A stretch of 64,000 nt of DNA. Source: an uncultured Caulobacteraceae bacterium (lineage in GTDB: Bacteria; Pseudomonadota; Alphaproteobacteria; Caulobacterales; Caulobacteraceae). Below the pieces are notes generated by a model, which saw only the letters and a list, made by a program, of their open reading frames with translations, made no database searches and was not told where the DNA came from. The stretch covers positions 55,254 through 119,253 of the forward strand of contig CAIQJF010000088.1 in assembly GCA_903872075.1 (NCBI GenBank), read 5' to 3'. The translations under genes and the position numbers were made by a program. How positions within the stretch are numbered: position 1 is the stretch's first letter; each line of letters opens with the position of its first letter. Below are positions 1-9,090 of the stretch, piece by piece.

Positions 1-868
1 GCTCGACCAGCAGATCCACAGCCCGCGTGTCGTGCATGTGGATGTCGTACCACAGCCGGCCGAGTTGTTCGGCGAAGGCGTGCTCGCCCTTGAGATGGTC
101 GCCCGCCCACGCCCGCTTGTGCGAGGCGTGCTCGAGCCGCCCCCAGACCAGGGCGATCGCGCCGCCGCCATGGCTGATGCAGATATCGAGCGTCGGATGG
201 CGATGGATCACGCCGCCGAACAGCAGGGTTGCGACCGCGACGGTCTCCTGGGCGGTGAAGCCGGCCATGATGTCCAGCTCATAGCGACGCAGGGCGGGGG
301 AGCCCGGCGGGCCGTCGATTCCGGCGGGCGCGGGGTGGATGAAAAGCGGGATGTTCAGGTCGGTGACCGCCTCATAGAACGCGTCCATGGCCGGGTCGTC
401 CAGGCCGTGCGGCATGTCGGGGCCGATGTAGGCGGCCAACATGCCCAGGTCACGCACCGCCCGCCGAAGTTCCGCGATCGCGGCCGGAATGTCCTGCATC
501 GGCAGGGCCGCGGCGCCGCCCAGGCGGCCCGGGCAGTGCGCCACAACCTTCGCCAGAGCGTCGTTGTGCGTACGGCAGAAGGCGATCGCCTCGGGTGCGG
601 GGATGTAGTGGAAATAGGTCAGAGGGTTGGGCGAGAGGAGCTGCCAGTCGATGCCGGCTTCGGTCATCCGCCGCAGGCGTAGATCGACGTCCATGAAGGC
701 GCTGCCGCGATAACGGACGTTGCGCAGTCTGTAGTCGCCGATGCGGAAGACCGGCGCCCCGTCGGCGTCGGTGAACAGTTCGGGACCGAAGCGGCCCGCC
801 GCGCCGAACGTCTCCTCCAGTACGGCGTGGGCGTGGATATCGACCACGCGCGCGTCCAGCAGACTCAT
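1..868 (-). CDS. Amidohydrolase-2 family protein (partial, 3' end outside window)
   Basis: Metal-dependent hydrolase or decarboxylase of the amidohydrolase-2 (ACMSD-like) family; substrate unknown. Reading down from the ATG at 868, the frame stays open to the window edge (about 289 codons). It shows DIHAH near the N-terminus (first metal His pair), PLFIHPAP in the middle and an ISHGGG strand typical of the family's later metal or active-site His. A GGAGGG Shine-Dalgarno lies 5-10 nt before the start. The gene diverges from the molybdenum hydroxylase operon across a 138-bp gap, so both may answer to the MarR regulator encoded at 4624. The last strand(s) and the stop are missing from the window. 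Confidence 0.85.
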   Translation of the reverse strand, partial: MSLLDARVVDIHAHAVLEETFGAAGRFGPELFTDADGAPVFRIGDYRLRNVRYRGSAFMDVDLRLRRMTEAGIDWQLLSPNPLTYFHYIPAPEAIAFCRTHNDALAKVVAHCPGRLGGAAALPMQDIPAAIAELRRAVRDLGMLAAYIGPDMPHGLDDPAMDAFYEAVTDLNIPLFIHPAPAGIDGPPGSPALRRYELDIMAGFTAQETVAVATLLFGGVIHRHPTLDICISHGGGAIALVWGRLEHASHKRAWAGDHLKGEHAFAEQLGRLWYDIHMHDTRAVDLLVE

Positions 869-927
869 GCGCACCCTCCCGTCCTGTTGTGTCGTCACCG
901 CGGACGGCGCGCTTTGGGGAAGAATAT

Positions 928-939
928 ATCGACTTCGAT
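928..939. promoter_or_regulatory. Candidate MarR-type operator in divergent promoter region
   Basis: ATCGA-CT-TCGAT is a perfect 5-bp inverted repeat inside an AT-richer patch (about 922-946) of the gap between the amidohydrolase and the molybdenum hydroxylase operon. A MarR regulator is encoded in the same operon, and MarR proteins usually bind short palindromes in such divergent gaps. The assignment is inference. Confidence 0.35.
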
Positions 940-1006
940 TGTTTTTGCCATCGCCGCCCGACCGCCCTAGGCTGCGGTCAGGAAACGCCCAGCGAACGAG
1001 TGAAAC

Positions 1007-1477
1007 ATGACCGTCGCCCTGCGGGTCAACGGCGAGGACGTCCGGATTGACGTCACCGACCGGACCCTGCTCATCCATGCCCTGCGCGATCATCTGCGCC
1101 TCACCGGCGCACACATGGGGTGTGACACCAGCCAGTGCGGGGCCTGCACCGTGCTGGTTGATGGGGTGGCGGTGAAGAGCTGCGCCATGCTCGCCGGCCA
1201 GGCCGACGGCTGCGAGGTGGTCACCATCGAAGGTCTCGCCCGGGACGGCGCGCTTCATCCGATGCAGGCGGCGTTCGCCGAACATCATGGCCTGCAGTGT
1301 GGGTTCTGCACGCCGGGGATGATCATGCTGGGCATCGATCTCGTCCGCCGGCGGGGCGCCGCGGACGAGGCGACAGTCCGGTCCGAGCTCGCCGGCAACC
1401 TCTGCCGCTGCACGGGATATCAGAACATCGTCAAGGCGATCGCCGCTGGCGCGCGCGACATGGCGGGTGCGGCGTGA
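1007..1477 (+). CDS. (2Fe-2S) small subunit of xanthine-oxidase-family molybdenum hydroxylase
   Basis: Electron-transfer subunit of a CoxS/XdhA-type enzyme (156 aa, a normal length). The N-terminal plant-ferredoxin domain has the C-x4-C-x2-C-x11-C cluster ligands at Cys39, 44, 47 and 59. The helical C-terminal domain has Cys98, 101, 133 and 135 (QCGFC and LCRCTGYQN) for the second [2Fe-2S] centre. It passes electrons from the molybdenum site in the large subunit to FAD in the medium subunit, or to another acceptor. It is the first gene of the operon, and its stop overlaps the GTG of the large subunit by 4 nt. The order S-L-M differs from the M-S-L order of classic CO dehydrogenase operons. 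Confidence 0.95.
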   Translation: MTVALRVNGEDVRIDVTDRTLLIHALRDHLRLTGAHMGCDTSQCGACTVLVDGVAVKSCAMLAGQADGCEVVTIEGLARDGALHPMQAAFAEHHGLQCGFCTPGMIMLGIDLVRRRGAADEATVRSELAGNLCRCTGYQNIVKAIAAGARDMAGAA

Positions 1478-3834
1478 ACCAGGTTCCCATGGGCCGCAAT
1501 TTCGGCCGGCCGGTGCGCCGGCTCGAGGACGGCCGTTTCATCCAGGGCAACGGCCGGTTCGTCGACGATGTGATCCTGCCGCGCCAGACCTACGCCGCCT
1601 TCGTCCGCTCCCCCTACGCCCATGCCCGAATCACCGGGCTCGATGCGGCGCCTGCGCTTCAGATGCCGGGAGTGGTCCGGGTGATGACCGCCGCCGATCT
1701 TGCCGGCGCGCCCGACATGCCCTGCGGCTGGATGATCCATTCCCGCGACGGCGCCGAGATGAAGGTGGGCTCGCGCCCCCTGCTGGCCTCGGACACCGTG
1801 CGTTACGTGGGCGAGCCGGTCGCGGTGGTGGTGGCCGAGAGCCGCGATCAGGCGCGTGACGCGGCCGAGGCGGTCGCCGTCGACTATGACGAGCTGCCGG
1901 TGGTGGTGGACTGCGGCGACGCCATGGCGCCGGGCATGCCCCAGCTCCACCCGGCGATCTCCGACAACCTGGCCTATGACTGGGAACTGGGTGACGAAGC
2001 CGCCGTCGACGCCGCGCTCGCCGTCGCCGCGCACCGGGTCGAGCTGACCCTCCGCAACAACCGGCTGATCCCCAACGCCATGGAGCCGCGGGCCTGCAAC
2101 GCCGACTGGGATGCGCAGGACGAAAAGCTCACCGTCTGGATGACCCACCAGAACCCGTTCGGCATGCGCACCCTCTATTCGGCCTATTACGGCCTCGCCG
2201 CCGAGCACAGCCTGCGGATCGTCTCGCCCGACGTGGGCGGCGGCTTCGGAGCCAAGGCGCCCAACTATCCCGAGGAGGTCGTGGTCGCCTTCGCGGCCAA
2301 GCTGGTGCGCCGGCCGGTGAAATGGACCGCCGATCGCACCGAGGCCTTCCTCACGGACGCCCATGGCCGCGATCATCTGACAACGGCGACCCTGGGCCTG
2401 GACGCTGAGGGGCGCTTCCTGGCGCTGAAGGTCGACACCATCGCCAATATGGGCGGCTATCTCTCCACCACCGGCTCACTGATCCCGACCTATATGTACG
2501 GGACCATGCTGTCGGGGCAGTACGTCATCCCGGCGATCCATTGCCGGACGCGGGCCGTCTACACCAACACCTGTCCTGTCGACGCCTACCGCGGCGCGGG
2601 GCGGCCCGAGGCGGCCTATGTCGTCGAGCGAATCGTCAATGTCGCGGCCAGGGCGATCGGCGTCGACCAGGCCGAAATCCGCCGCCGCAACTTCATCCGC
2701 GACTTTCCCTATCAGACTCCGGTTCTGTTCGAATACGACAGCGGCGACTATGAGGGCAGCCTGAACCAGGCGCTGGCGCTCTCCGACTATGCCGGTTTCC
2801 CCGCCCGCAAGGCCGAGGCGGCGGCGCGCGGCAAGCTGCGGGGAATCGGCGTGGCGGCCTATGTGGAGGCCTGCGGCATCGGCCCCTCCGCCATACTGGC
2901 CAAGCTCGGCGGCGGCGCTGGGATGTGGGATTCGGCCGAGGTCCGGGTCAATCCTGTCGGCACGGTCGAGGTTCTCAGCGGCGCTCACTCCCACGGTCAG
3001 GGTCACGCCACGACCCTCGCCCAGCTCGTCGCCGACCGCTTCGGCGTTCCGATCGAGTCCATCCGCATCGTCCAGGGCGACACCGACCGCATCCAGGCGG
3101 GGACAGGCACCTACGGGTCGCGCGCGTCGGTGGGCATGTCGGCGACGTTCAACGCCTGCGAGAAGATCATCGCCAAGGGTAGGCGCATCTGCGCGCACCT
3201 GCTCCAGGTCCCCGAAGACAGCGTCCGCTTCGCCGATGGCGTGTTCGCCAGCGCGGCCACCAACAAGACGATCCCCTTCGGTGAGATGGCCGCCGCCGCC
3301 CATGCGGCCAACGCCTTTCCGACCCGCGAGATCGAGCCGGGGCTGGTGGAGTCCAGCTTCTTCGACCCGCCGAACTTCACCTATCCCTCGGGGGTCTATG
3401 TGGCGGAGGTGGAGATCGATCCGCTCACCGGCGTCACCGAGGTCGCGGCCTTTTCGGCGGCCGACGACTTCGGGATCATCGCCAATCCGATGATCGTCGA
3501 GGGCCAGATTCACGGCGGTCTCACCCAGGGCATTGGCCAGGCGCTGTGGGAGGAATGCCGCTACGATCCCGACACCGCCCAGCTGATTACCGCCTCCTAT
3601 CTGGATTACGGCATGCCGCGAGCCGACGGTCTGCCCGAGTTCCGCCTCGCCTTCGGCTGCGCACCATCGCCGTCAAATCCGCTGGGGATGAAGGGCTGCG
3701 GGGAGGCGGGCGCGATCGGCTCGCCGCCGGCGGTGATCAATGCGATCTGCGACGCCCTGGCCATCGACCATCTCGACATGCCCGCCCGGCCGGAGAAGGT
3801 CTGGCGGCTGCTCCATCCGAAGGCCGCCGGCTGA
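1474..3834 (+). CDS. Molybdopterin-binding large subunit, form II CoxL-like hydroxylase
   Basis: Catalytic molybdopterin-cytosine-dinucleotide subunit (786 aa). GTG 1474 is chosen because it overlaps the upstream stop as GTGA; ATG 1489 is the alternative. The N-terminal aldehyde oxidase/xanthine dehydrogenase a/b hammerhead is followed by GGGFGAK, an SHGQGH segment and the C-terminal GCGEAG carrying the expected base Glu744. The active-site loop reads AYRGAGR (residues 371-377), the form II signature, rather than the AYxCSFR of true CO dehydrogenases, whose Cys binds copper. It therefore probably hydroxylates an organic substrate (an aldehyde, N-heterocycle or similar) rather than oxidising CO. 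No XdhC/CoxD-F maturation genes are seen in the window. Confidence 0.92.
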   Translation: MNQVPMGRNFGRPVRRLEDGRFIQGNGRFVDDVILPRQTYAAFVRSPYAHARITGLDAAPALQMPGVVRVMTAADLAGAPDMPCGWMIHSRDGAEMKVGSRPLLASDTVRYVGEPVAVVVAESRDQARDAAEAVAVDYDELPVVVDCGDAMAPGMPQLHPAISDNLAYDWELGDEAAVDAALAVAAHRVELTLRNNRLIPNAMEPRACNADWDAQDEKLTVWMTHQNPFGMRTLYSAYYGLAAEHSLRIVSPDVGGGFGAKAPNYPEEVVVAFAAKLVRRPVKWTADRTEAFLTDAHGRDHLTTATLGLDAEGRFLALKVDTIANMGGYLSTTGSLIPTYMYGTMLSGQYVIPAIHCRTRAVYTNTCPVDAYRGAGRPEAAYVVERIVNVAARAIGVDQAEIRRRNFIRDFPYQTPVLFEYDSGDYEGSLNQALALSDYAGFPARKAEAAARGKLRGIGVAAYVEACGIGPSAILAKLGGGAGMWDSAEVRVNPVGTVEVLSGAHSHGQGHATTLAQLVADRFGVPIESIRIVQGDTDRIQAGTGTYGSRASVGMSATFNACEKIIAKGRRICAHLLQVPEDSVRFADGVFASAATNKTIPFGEMAAAAHAANAFPTREIEPGLVESSFFDPPNFTYPSGVYVAEVEIDPLTGVTEVAAFSAADDFGIIANPMIVEGQIHGGLTQGIGQALWEECRYDPDTAQLITASYLDYGMPRADGLPEFRLAFGCAPSPSNPLGMKGCGEAGAIGSPPAVINAICDALAIDHLDMPARPEKVWRLLHPKAAG

Positions 3835-4631
3835 TGTACGATCTTGCCTATGTCCGGCCGGGTGGCCTCGCCGAGGCCACGGCCCTGCTCGAAGCCGACG
3901 AGAACGCCACCGCGCTGGCCGGTGGCCAGACCCTGTTGCCCGTGCTCCGCGCGCGCCTGGCCTCGCCATCGCGGCTGGTGGACGTGGCCCGTCTGGCGGA
4001 GCTCAAGGGCATGGCGCTTGACGGTGACCGGGTGGTGATCGGCGCGGCGGAAACCCACGCGGCGGTCTCGCAGAGCCCGGTCGTCGCCGGCGCGATTCCC
4101 GCCCTGGGGCGGCTGGCCGGCGGCATCGGCGATCCGCAGGTGCGGAACCGCGGCACCCTCGGCGGCGCGATCGCCAACAACGATCCGGCCGCCTGCTATC
4201 CGTCGGCCGCCCTGGCGCTGGACGCCGTGATCCGCACCACGCGGCGTGAGATCGCGGCGGCCGATTTCTTCACCGACCTGTTCTCCACCGCGCTCGAACC
4301 CGGGGAGCTGGTGACGGCCGTGATGTTTCCGCGCTGTGCGCAAGCGGCCTATGTGAAGTTCCCGAATCCGGCCTCGCGTTTCGCCCTGATCGGGGTCTTC
4401 GCGGCGCGAACCGCGGCCGGGATGCGCATCGCGGTCACCGGCGCGGGCGCGGGCGTCTTCCGCTGGCGCGAGGCCGAGCTGCGGATTGACGCTGGCGGCG
4501 GGGTCGCCGACCTTGACGATCTCGCTCTGCCCGAGGACGCCTTCACCAGCGACCTTCATGGCTCGGCCGACTATCGGATGCATCTCGCCCGCGTCATGAC
4601 CGGGCGGGCGATCGCCGCCGTCGATGCCTAG
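3834..4631 (+). CDS. FAD-binding medium subunit of molybdenum hydroxylase (CoxM-like)
   Basis: FAD subunit (265 aa) completing the small/large/medium heterotrimer. The N-terminal half has the FAD-binding ALAGGQTLLP motif and, about 70 residues later, GDPQVRNRGTLGGAIANNDP, which contacts the flavin phosphates. The C-terminal part is the CO-dehydrogenase flavoprotein C-domain. The ATG shares its A with the TGA of the large-subunit gene (1-nt overlap), showing tight translational coupling. Its 3' end overlaps the MarR gene by 8 nt. Confidence 0.93.
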   Translation: MYDLAYVRPGGLAEATALLEADENATALAGGQTLLPVLRARLASPSRLVDVARLAELKGMALDGDRVVIGAAETHAAVSQSPVVAGAIPALGRLAGGIGDPQVRNRGTLGGAIANNDPAACYPSAALALDAVIRTTRREIAAADFFTDLFSTALEPGELVTAVMFPRCAQAAYVKFPNPASRFALIGVFAARTAAGMRIAVTGAGAGVFRWREAELRIDAGGGVADLDDLALPEDAFTSDLHGSADYRMHLARVMTGRAIAAVDA

Positions 4632-5106
4632 GACCGGGCCGGCCGACACTCTGGACGAGGCGCCGGTCGAGGGGCGCTACTCGTTCCTCATCCACCGGAT
4701 CAACGCGCACCTCGCCAGGCTGTGCAACCCGATGTTCCGGCGCTGGCGTGTGGATATCGATCTGGCGCGCCTGCTGGCCGTGCTCGATGAGCGGGGCGCG
4801 ATGGCGGCCGGGGAGATCGTGCGGGTGATGGCGCTGCCGCAGTCGACCATCTCGCACCAGGTCAAACGGCTGGAAAAGCTGGGCTATGTCCGCCGCACGT
4901 CCGACCTGCGGGATTCACGGATCGTCACGGTCACCTTGACCGAGGCTGGACATGGGGTCGCGCGGGACTCCAACCGGCTGAGCCGGCAGGTGACATCCAT
5001 CCTGGAGGCGGCCCTGGGCGACATGGACCGCCGCGCCTTCGCCGCCGCCCTCGGCCGGGTCGACGCCGGGCTCACCGCGCGCCGCAGCCTGGGCGACGCG
5101 CCGTGA
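4624..5106 (+). CDS. MarR-family transcriptional regulator
   Basis: A 160-aa winged-helix regulator. After an N-terminal dimerisation helix, residues about 45-110 form the wHTH: the recognition helix region reads LPQSTISHQVKRLEKLGY and the wing reads RTSDLRDSRIVTVTLTEAG, the canonical MarR DxRx(R/K)xxxxLT pattern. MarR proteins usually repress adjacent catabolic genes and release DNA on binding a phenolic or related ligand. Being inside the operon, it probably autoregulates the cluster; a palindrome at 928-939 is a candidate site. The ligand is unknown. Confidence 0.92.
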   Translation: MPRTGPADTLDEAPVEGRYSFLIHRINAHLARLCNPMFRRWRVDIDLARLLAVLDERGAMAAGEIVRVMALPQSTISHQVKRLEKLGYVRRTSDLRDSRIVTVTLTEAGHGVARDSNRLSRQVTSILEAALGDMDRRAFAAALGRVDAGLTARRSLGDAP

Positions 5107-5133
5107 GCGGCCGGACATCGAAGGGGCTGCCTC

Positions 5134-6489
5134 ATGCCGGCTGACGCGGTTCTGATCGAGAACGGCCTGGTGTTCGACGGGACCGGGACGCCAGCGTCTG
5201 TGGCGCCCGTCGCGTTCGACAAGATCATCCGCGCCGTCGGGCCGGCGGCGCTGGACTGGGCGCGGGACCAGGCGGACGTCCGCCGGATCGACGCCAACGG
5301 CATGACGGTGATGCCGGGCCTGATCGACGCCCATTGCCACATCAGCTTCGACGAGCCGCATTCCAACGACGAACTGTTCTTTCATCGCCGGGAGGGCCTG
5401 GCGGCCATCGTGGCCGCCTACAACGCCCGCAAGGTTCTGCGCGCCGGGGTGACGAGCCTGTTCGACGCCGACTCCATCTTCTCCGTCTCCCTCGACCTTC
5501 GTGACGCCATCGAGGCCGGCATCGCGGAGGGTCCGCACATGGCCTGCGGCGGCAATGCGCTGTTCACCTCCGTCGGCGGCACGGCGGGCATGCTCGTCCC
5601 CGACGAGGGGGCGATCGGCTATCTCAAGGTGACGCGGACGCGGGACGAGATCGTCGCCGAGATCCGGCGCCAGGCCAAGCGCGGCGTCGACTGGATCAAG
5701 ATCCACGTGACCGGGATCATCCCCCGGCAAAAGGCTTCCGGTGAAATCCAGGTGTGGAACCGCGACGAGCTTCAGCTCGCCGCAGACACGGCCCACGAAC
5801 TCGGCCTACCGATCGTCGGCCATTGCCGCAACGCCTCGAGCACGCGCGACGCCGCGCGCGCCGGCTTTGACATGATCCTGCACGCCACCTTCATGGACGA
5901 CGCGGCCCTGGCGGCGGTGGTGGATCGCAAGGTTCCCATCGTGCCGTCCCTGACCTTCCAGGCCGTGCTGGCCGAGCATGGCGATCGCGTGGGCGCGAAC
6001 CCCGAGCTGCGCGAGACCTTCCGGCGCGAGATCGCCGAGGGCGGCCGTGCGCTCCGTCAGGCCTACGACGCCGGCGTGCCCCTGCTGTGCGGCAGCGAGA
6101 GCGGTTTCTCGATCACCCCCTATGGCGAGTGGCACTGGCGGGAGCTTCAGGTCCTGGTGGAGGATCTCGGCCTCACGCCGCTGCAGGCCCTGGCCTGCGC
6201 CACGGGCGAGGGCGCGCGGGCGTTCGGCCGGCCGGGTCAGCTAGGCCTGCTCAAGCCCGGCCTGCCGGCGGACGTGATCGTCGTCCGGGGCGACGCGACG
6301 ACGGATGTCACCCTGCTCGGCCGGCCGGGGGGGCTCGCCCACGTCTTCAAGGACGGCGTCCGCATTGACACCGAGACCCCGACGCCGCCCCGGGGACCTC
6401 TGCCCTCCTGGCGGGTCAGCGCTTTTTCCGCGGCGCCGGCCACCCGCGCGGCCACGCTTGGCTGGGACAGCGACGGGGAGGATCGATGA
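5134..6489 (+). CDS. Imidazolonepropionase-like amidohydrolase
   Basis: Metal-dependent amidohydrolase of the imidazolonepropionase/prolidase-like group (451 aa). Visible features: N-terminal beta-sandwich strand NGLVFDGTGT; GLIDAHCH with the two metal His; WIKIHVTG with the likely carboxylated Lys; GHCRN and LHATFM His; and GSESGF with the late acidic/Ser position. A composite sandwich strand (ADVIVVRGD) follows the barrel, as is usual. Substrates in this family are cyclic amides, N-acyl amino acids or lactone/ester xenobiotics. It starts 27 nt after the MarR gene, with GGGG-type spacing before ATG, and overlaps the next gene by 4 nt (ATGA). It would act on a product of the hydroxylases beside it. 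Confidence 0.88.
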   Translation: MPADAVLIENGLVFDGTGTPASVAPVAFDKIIRAVGPAALDWARDQADVRRIDANGMTVMPGLIDAHCHISFDEPHSNDELFFHRREGLAAIVAAYNARKVLRAGVTSLFDADSIFSVSLDLRDAIEAGIAEGPHMACGGNALFTSVGGTAGMLVPDEGAIGYLKVTRTRDEIVAEIRRQAKRGVDWIKIHVTGIIPRQKASGEIQVWNRDELQLAADTAHELGLPIVGHCRNASSTRDAARAGFDMILHATFMDDAALAAVVDRKVPIVPSLTFQAVLAEHGDRVGANPELRETFRREIAEGGRALRQAYDAGVPLLCGSESGFSITPYGEWHWRELQVLVEDLGLTPLQALACATGEGARAFGRPGQLGLLKPGLPADVIVVRGDATTDVTLLGRPGGLAHVFKDGVRIDTETPTPPRGPLPSWRVSAFSAAPATRAATLGWDSDGEDR

Positions 6490-7700
6490 GCGTCCATCAG
6501 ATCGACGACTTCGCCGGTTGCGTACATGCGCTGAAACAGGCCGACCTGCGGCAGGCGCTCTATGACGAGGCGGAGATCCTCATGGCCCGGGCCGTGGTGA
6601 ACCTGCACGGGGCCGAGCACCGGGCGCGGCGCGAGGTCGAGGCCACCGTGTTCCGCAAAGACGTCTTCCTGCACTATGAAAAGGTCGTGCTGCCCCAGGT
6701 CCTCGACGAGACCCTCGCCCCGTTCCTGGCGGCCGGGCGTGGGGACCTGAAGGAGATCGGCTACCGGATTCTGCTGAACCTGACGGTGGATTTCACCGGC
6801 GTCGAACGTCCCGAGCGCAGCGCCGCGGAAACCACCCGCCTTTTGGATCTGATGCGGGAGTTCAGTCTTGCCCCGACCCTCGGTCAGTCGCGGCTGGAGG
6901 ACACCGGGCCGCTGAAGGCCCGCATCGGCAAGGCCATCGGCGAATTCGACAACGCCTTCTTCCGCGCCTCCCTGGAGCGGCGGCAAGGGCTGCTGGCGGA
7001 CGTCGAGGCCGGCCGCCTGCTGCGGGAGGCGCTGCCGCGGGACGTGCTCATGGCGCTGGTTCAGGCGGGGGGAAGCCTGGCCATGCCGCGGGACGAGATT
7101 CTCAAGGAGGTGATCTACTTCCTGATGGCCGGCGCCCACACCTCGATCGACGCCCTGACCCATGCCGTCGACGACATGCTCGGCTGGTTCGCGGCCCATC
7201 CCGGCGACCGGGCCCGTCTGCGCCGCGATCCGTTTTTCGCCCAGGCCTGTGTGTTCGAGAGCCTGCGGCTCAATCCCTCCAGCCCGGTGGCCCAGCGGCG
7301 CGCGCTGTGCCCGATGGATCTGGGCGGCGCCGAGGCCGCGCCGGGAGATCTTGTGGTGGTCAATCTCCACGCCGCCAACCGCAACGCCAGCCTGTTCGGC
7401 GACAACCCCGACGCCTTCAATCCAGACCGGCCGCCACCCGTGGGCCAGCTTCCCTACGGCCTGTCGATGGGCTTTGGGGCTCACGCCTGTCTGGGTCGCA
7501 ACCTGGCGGTCGGCGTGGTGGCGCGCCCGGGCGCCGACCCGGCGCAGCACCAGTACGGGACCGTCCCGCTGATCGTCGACGCCCTGTTCCGGGCCGGCGT
7601 GGCGCCCGACCCGGAGCGGCCGCCGCGCCGCGACGAGACGGTCACCCGCGCGGTCTGGACGGACTATCCCGTGGTGTTCGCCGAGGAGTCCGGCTCTTGA
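6486..7700 (+). CDS. Cytochrome P450 with atypical I-helix
   Basis: Soluble bacterial P450 (404 aa). Seen: a C-helix HRARR motif, ExxR (E258-S-L-R261) and the heme loop GFGAHACLG with thiolate Cys335. The I-helix oxygen-activation motif is AGAHTS (215-220): Thr219 is kept, but the usual acid (D/E) of the acid-alcohol pair is His218. The first Phe of the FGxGxHxCxG signature is Met. No ferredoxin or ferredoxin reductase gene is adjacent, so redox partners must come from elsewhere. It is coupled by ATGA to the amidohydrolase and by TTGA to the SDR downstream, so it belongs to the same pathway. Confidence 0.9.
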   Translation: MSVHQIDDFAGCVHALKQADLRQALYDEAEILMARAVVNLHGAEHRARREVEATVFRKDVFLHYEKVVLPQVLDETLAPFLAAGRGDLKEIGYRILLNLTVDFTGVERPERSAAETTRLLDLMREFSLAPTLGQSRLEDTGPLKARIGKAIGEFDNAFFRASLERRQGLLADVEAGRLLREALPRDVLMALVQAGGSLAMPRDEILKEVIYFLMAGAHTSIDALTHAVDDMLGWFAAHPGDRARLRRDPFFAQACVFESLRLNPSSPVAQRRALCPMDLGGAEAAPGDLVVVNLHAANRNASLFGDNPDAFNPDRPPPVGQLPYGLSMGFGAHACLGRNLAVGVVARPGADPAQHQYGTVPLIVDALFRAGVAPDPERPPRRDETVTRAVWTDYPVVFAEESGS

Positions 7701-8440
7701 CCCGTCAGGCCATCGTCACTGGCGGAGCGGCCGGAATCGGCGCCGAAATCTGCGCCGCCCTGGCGGCCGCGGGGTATCGCGTGGGCGTGCTGGACCGCGA
7801 TGGCGACGCCGCGCGGGCGACGGCGGCGCGGCTGCCGGGGGCGGTAGGCCTGACAGCCGACGTCACCGACGCGGCCCAGGTCACGGCGGCTTTCGATAGC
7901 TTCGGGGCGACGCCGGATCTGCTCGTGGCCAATGCCGGGATCGTGCGGTTCGGCCTGCTGGCGGACCAGACGCCCGAGGACTTCCGGAAGGTGATCGAGG
8001 TCAATCTGGTGGGCGCCTTCATCACCGCGCGGGAAGCGGTGCGCCGCATGCTGCCGAATGGCGGCGGACATCTGATCGGCCTGACCTCCATCAACGCCTA
8101 CGGACCGGGGCCCGGCGCGGGCGCCTATCCGGCGGCCAAGAGCGGTCTGTTGCAACTCATGCGGCAGTTCGCGGTTGAGTACGGCGGGCAGGGCGTCCGC
8201 GCCAACACCATCGCGCCGGGGTTCATCGACGGCGGCATGTCTGCGCCGATCTATGCCGATCCCAAGGTCCGGGCGATCCGCAGCGGCGGGGTGCCGCTCG
8301 GGCGGCTCGGCACGCCGGCCGATGTGGCCGCGGCGGTGCTGTTCCTCGACTCGCCGGGCGCCGGCTACATCACCGGGCAGGATCTGGTCGTGGATGGCGG
8401 GGTGACCCATGCGGTGCTCAGGAACCTGCCGCGCGAATGA
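7697..8440 (+). CDS. SDR-family NAD(P)-dependent oxidoreductase
   Basis: Classical short-chain dehydrogenase (247 aa). The start is TTG at 7697, overlapping the P450 stop (TTGA). A GAGGAG ribosome-binding site at 7683-7688, 8 nt upstream, supports it strongly. Motifs: TGGAAGIG cofactor loop, NAG(I) strand, catalytic Ser in LTSIN, and YPAAK with the Tyr and Lys. The C-terminal ITGQDLVVDGG is typical of the family. It probably oxidises an alcohol made by the P450 or hydroxylase; the actual substrate cannot be read from the sequence. Its stop overlaps the next start by 4 nt. Confidence 0.92.
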   Translation: MTRQAIVTGGAAGIGAEICAALAAAGYRVGVLDRDGDAARATAARLPGAVGLTADVTDAAQVTAAFDSFGATPDLLVANAGIVRFGLLADQTPEDFRKVIEVNLVGAFITAREAVRRMLPNGGGHLIGLTSINAYGPGPGAGAYPAAKSGLLQLMRQFAVEYGGQGVRANTIAPGFIDGGMSAPIYADPKVRAIRSGGVPLGRLGTPADVAAAVLFLDSPGAGYITGQDLVVDGGVTHAVLRNLPRE

Positions 8441-9090
8441 CGCGCCGGGTTCAGATCTTCAGCGGCGGTCATGGCCACGACTTCGGCGCGACGAGCGCAG
8501 CCCTGTCGCAGACATTGACCGCCGGTGATGGCGAAGTCCGGATCGATACCGACTTCGACGCCTGCGTCGAGCGGCTGGCGGAGACCGATCTGCTGGTGGT
8601 CAACGCCCTGCGCTGGACGATGACGCAGCATGAGAAATACGCCCCATTCCGCGCCGCGCACGCCTACCGGGCCGCGCCGGGGCGCATCGACCGATTGCGG
8701 GGCTGGGTCAGCGCCGGAGGGCGGTTGCTGGCCATGCACACCGCGGTGATCTGTTTCGATACCGAGCCCGGCTGGCTCGCCCTGCTCGGCGGGGGCTGGA
8801 CGTGGGGGCTCTCACATCATCCGCCTCGCGGCGTCCTGCGGATCGCGCCCGTTGGGGCGGCGGCGTTCGATCTCGTCGACGAAGCCTATCACCACATGTC
8901 CCTGACGCCCGACGTCGAGGTCCGCGCCACCTGCACACTGTCCGAGGGGCCGCAGCCGGTCGCCTGGACCCGCCGGTACGGGGCAGGGATGGTGGCCGTC
9001 GACACCCTGGGCCACGACCGCGCGTCCCTGGAGACTCCCGGCCACGCCCGCCTGATCGAGACGCTGCTCGACGGGAGCTTCGCCGCATGA
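8437..9090 (+). CDS. ThuA-like domain protein
   Basis: 217-aa protein resembling the ThuA fold (class I glutamine amidotransferase-like superfamily; the family is named after trehalose utilisation). Seen: an early SGGHGHDF segment, a central strand with LLVVNALRW, the helix-turn GGRLLAMHTAVICF where ThuA proteins have their GGGxxxxH motif, then WTWGLSHHPP and a C-terminal VDTLGHD. The ThuA catalytic role is unclear even in characterised members. Position between two SDR genes (4-nt overlaps on both sides) says it is co-translated with the catabolic cluster. It could equally act as an amide or lactone hydrolase-like enzyme. Confidence 0.75.
   Translation: MTRRVQIFSGGHGHDFGATSAALSQTLTAGDGEVRIDTDFDACVERLAETDLLVVNALRWTMTQHEKYAPFRAAHAYRAAPGRIDRLRGWVSAGGRLLAMHTAVICFDTEPGWLALLGGGWTWGLSHHPPRGVLRIAPVGAAAFDLVDEAYHHMSLTPDVEVRATCTLSEGPQPVAWTRRYGAGMVAVDTLGHDRASLETPGHARLIETLLDGSFAA

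Noticed and set aside
1297..1473. Upstream extension of the molybdenum hydroxylase large-subunit frame into the small-subunit gene
   Set aside because: It lies wholly inside the iron-sulfur subunit gene in another frame; the GTGA overlap at 1474 is the natural start.
1007..4631. Aerobic carbon monoxide dehydrogenase
   Set aside because: The large subunit has AYRGAGR instead of the copper-binding Cys loop, and no cox accessory genes are present.
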